From: Arcuatula senhousia
Taxonomy: Eukaryota; Mollusca; Bivalvia; Mytilida; Mytilidae
Direction of reading: 5' to 3'
DNA: 64,000 bases
Assembly: GCA_963971305.1 (NCBI GenBank)
Contig: OZ020316.1
Coordinates: forward strand, 15,332,745-15,396,744
Shown: one piece after another, positions 62,475 to 64,000 of the stretch
How positions within the stretch are numbered: position 1 is the stretch's first letter
How the letters are laid out: each line of letters begins with the position of its first letter
Notes under the pieces: model-generated
The model's database searches: none
What the model saw: only the letters and a program-made list of their open reading frames with translations
Told to the model about the DNA's origin: nothing
Translations under genes and position numbers: made by a program

Positions 62475-62643
62475 CCTCCTTGTTCGAACGTTTTGGTTTT
62501 GAGTACTTTTCGTTTTCAACTGTTTGGGATTTTGACCTTCCAATGTTTTGGTTTAAATGCTACTGATGAGAGGTTACTCCTTGAAATATCGATATATAGC
62601 ATATCCAAATTAACCGTTTATACCCACGTTTTGGTATTTGTAA
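62475..62643 (+). mobile_element. Unit-length retrozyme-like element, copy 2
   Basis: 169 bp, similar throughout to 55,464-55,636, but in unrelated flanks ('gatttggcct' before, 'gcgaagatg' after). Independent flanks show the 171-bp unit is mobile rather than part of a larger duplication. Confidence 0.75.
62557..62602 (+). ncRNA. Type I hammerhead ribozyme candidate, copy 2
   Basis: Stem I AUGCUA/UAGCAU, core CUGAUGA (62,563-62,569), stem II GAGG-UUACU-CCUU (one change from copy 1, in the loop), core GAAA (62,583-62,586), stem III AUAUCGAUAU, cut predicted after A62,596. Beyond an internal loop, GGUU (62,550-62,553) can pair with AACC (62,612-62,615), extending stem I. Confidence 0.8.
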
Positions 62644-62739
62644 TGCGAAGATGTAAAAAAAAATCGTACATTGTTATTTTGACTTTTTTCTAAGTGTGAC
62701 CAAAAGGCAAACTGGACTCATCCTTTTTTTTATTTTTAG

Positions 62740-62890
62740 TCTTGGGCCAATGCAAGACGGCGAGCAGCGACTTATGGTCATGCTGAAGACTGCTGGCTGT
62801 TTTCCATTGTGATTTTTTAAATTCCCGTTTTTTTATGTTGGTTGTGTCACGTACAATTATTCCACATCTATTTATCGTCTACTTAAATGG
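62740..62890 (+). repeat. R2 fragment
   Basis: 'agtcttgggccaatgcaagacgg', 'gctggctgttttccattgtg' and 'atgttggttgtgtcacgtac' match 25,420-25,565. Confidence 0.75.
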
Positions 62891-64000
62891 TTATCATTTG
62901 TCAGATCAGCCTATGATTTTGAAGTATATAATATTATATGAAATAAGTTTAAACCCAATGTAGATCTCTTTATGAAAATTTGCAATGTACATGTATGCCT
63001 TTAGATTTTTTACGTTTAATAGCAATAAATTATATTATAACTCAAACAGGGCCAGATCCAGAATTTTTTGAAAGGGGTTGGTCCACAGAAAGTCCGCTGT
63101 GGACGAATGACGAAAAGGGGGTGGTTCCAGACAAATTTTGCAGAATACCTGCACGTTACTTGCGAAATTTTTGGCGGAAAGGAGGAAAATTCCAACCTCG
63201 GAACCCCTCCCCCCCCACATCCGCAACTGCTCAAATATTTTTAATTGTCACCTATTCAAAGATTGTCCCTCCTTTATGATAGAGACTAAAGCAAACTTAT
63301 ACAGGAACGTTGCAATCCATGTTCCGCACACAGGGGGTTGGATTCTCGTCATTTATATTGACTTAAAAAAAAATCGACCCCCTACTCTATAATCCAAGCC
63401 CCTGTGGTTCCGCACAGTTAAAATTATTTTCTGACATGTTTGTAAGACTAGTGTGGCGACTTTGGTCTCTGTGTGGTGAATCGACAAAATTGTCAAGCAA
63501 TGATAACATTTTCGAACAACCAATAACTTGTGACAAATAAGTTTATTTTTCCGGATCCCGCAATAGCTATGTGAGAAATACATAAAATTATTCATCCTTA
63601 TTAAAATGACCTAGATCAAGACAGACGAATGACCCAATGTGGCTATTTTGTCATTTTCTAAAAATCAATAAAATGCTTGAATTGTGTGTGTCTGATTGAC
63701 CTATATTTCTGTCTGTGATAATCACGTGGTGATAATAATAAACTATCTTCAATGAATAAACATTTTGCAGTCAAAAATTTATAAAGAAAGTACGCTTAAA
63801 CATGTGCACAACCTGATAAAGTACGCTACATGATGTAGTTGAATCGCATTGTTGCTTTAAAACACCACCAAATAAAAGCATGAAATACGAAGATGCTGTG
63901 TACAACTTTTTTGCATGATTAACTTATTTTTGGTGTCCGATTAGTATTTTTGTCCTTTAAAACTTTATTCAATTAAGTAAATTTTCGCAATCCAAAATCA
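62891..64000. other. No gene seen; one low-copy repeat-like stretch
   Basis: 63,045-63,235 is GC-richer ('gggccagatccagaattttttgaaaggggttggtccac', 'cccctccccccccacatccgc'), of the kind seen at ends of dispersed elements. Its ORFs on both strands have no recognisable domain. The rest is AT-rich. Confidence 0.45.

Overview
The window is eukaryotic: AT-rich, almost without long ORFs, and crowded with minisatellites, foldback and terminal-inverted-repeat elements. Short coding exons sit between long introns with GT/GC...AG ends. The repeat style and the type of secreted and lectin genes suggest a bivalve mollusc, most likely a mytilid mussel. That is an inference from general resemblance; no search could be run.

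Real genes are few and all lie on the minus strand. (1) 35,460-36,690 is a compact two-exon gene with a TATA box. It encodes a 70-residue secreted precursor whose predicted mature 42-mer consists almost wholly of Gly (17), Arg (10) and Trp (9). (2) A truncated copy of its first exon lies at about 31,040-31,076. (3) 38,644-44,872 holds seven phase-compatible exons of a type I membrane protein: C-type lectin domain, eight-cysteine PAN-like module, Thr/Ser stalk built from small phase 1-1 exons, CxCxC motif, transmembrane segment. Its signal exon was not found. (4) 11,207-11,404 is a possible first coding exon of an unrecognised gene.

The most unusual content is RNA-like. Five hammerhead-ribozyme candidates are present. 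Three are on the minus strand, one in each unit of a 397-bp tandem array (47,137-48,237) that interrupts a dispersed repeat. Two are on the plus strand, inside copies of a ~171-bp element at 55,464-55,636 and 62,475-62,643. The first of these two is inserted in a minisatellite, so its boundaries can be read from the empty sites of neighbouring units. Both families look like retrozyme-type elements.

Layout: 1-15,000 is mostly tandem and dispersed repeats, including a nested palindrome (1,457-2,314), 146-170-bp arrays, a TIR element inside an array, and a 39-bp minisatellite that keeps a 517-codon frame open. 15,695-29,830 is a ~4.7-kb tandem segmental triplication (third unit partial) carrying conserved exon-like blocks and nested transposons. 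30,000-46,100 holds the genes above with intronic repeats and a LINE 3' remnant. 46,500-55,960 has the 397-bp ribozyme array, dispersed repeats and two splice-site-like minisatellites. 57,163-58,735 is a 28/13-bp higher-order satellite. The rest is AT-rich DNA without recognisable genes.
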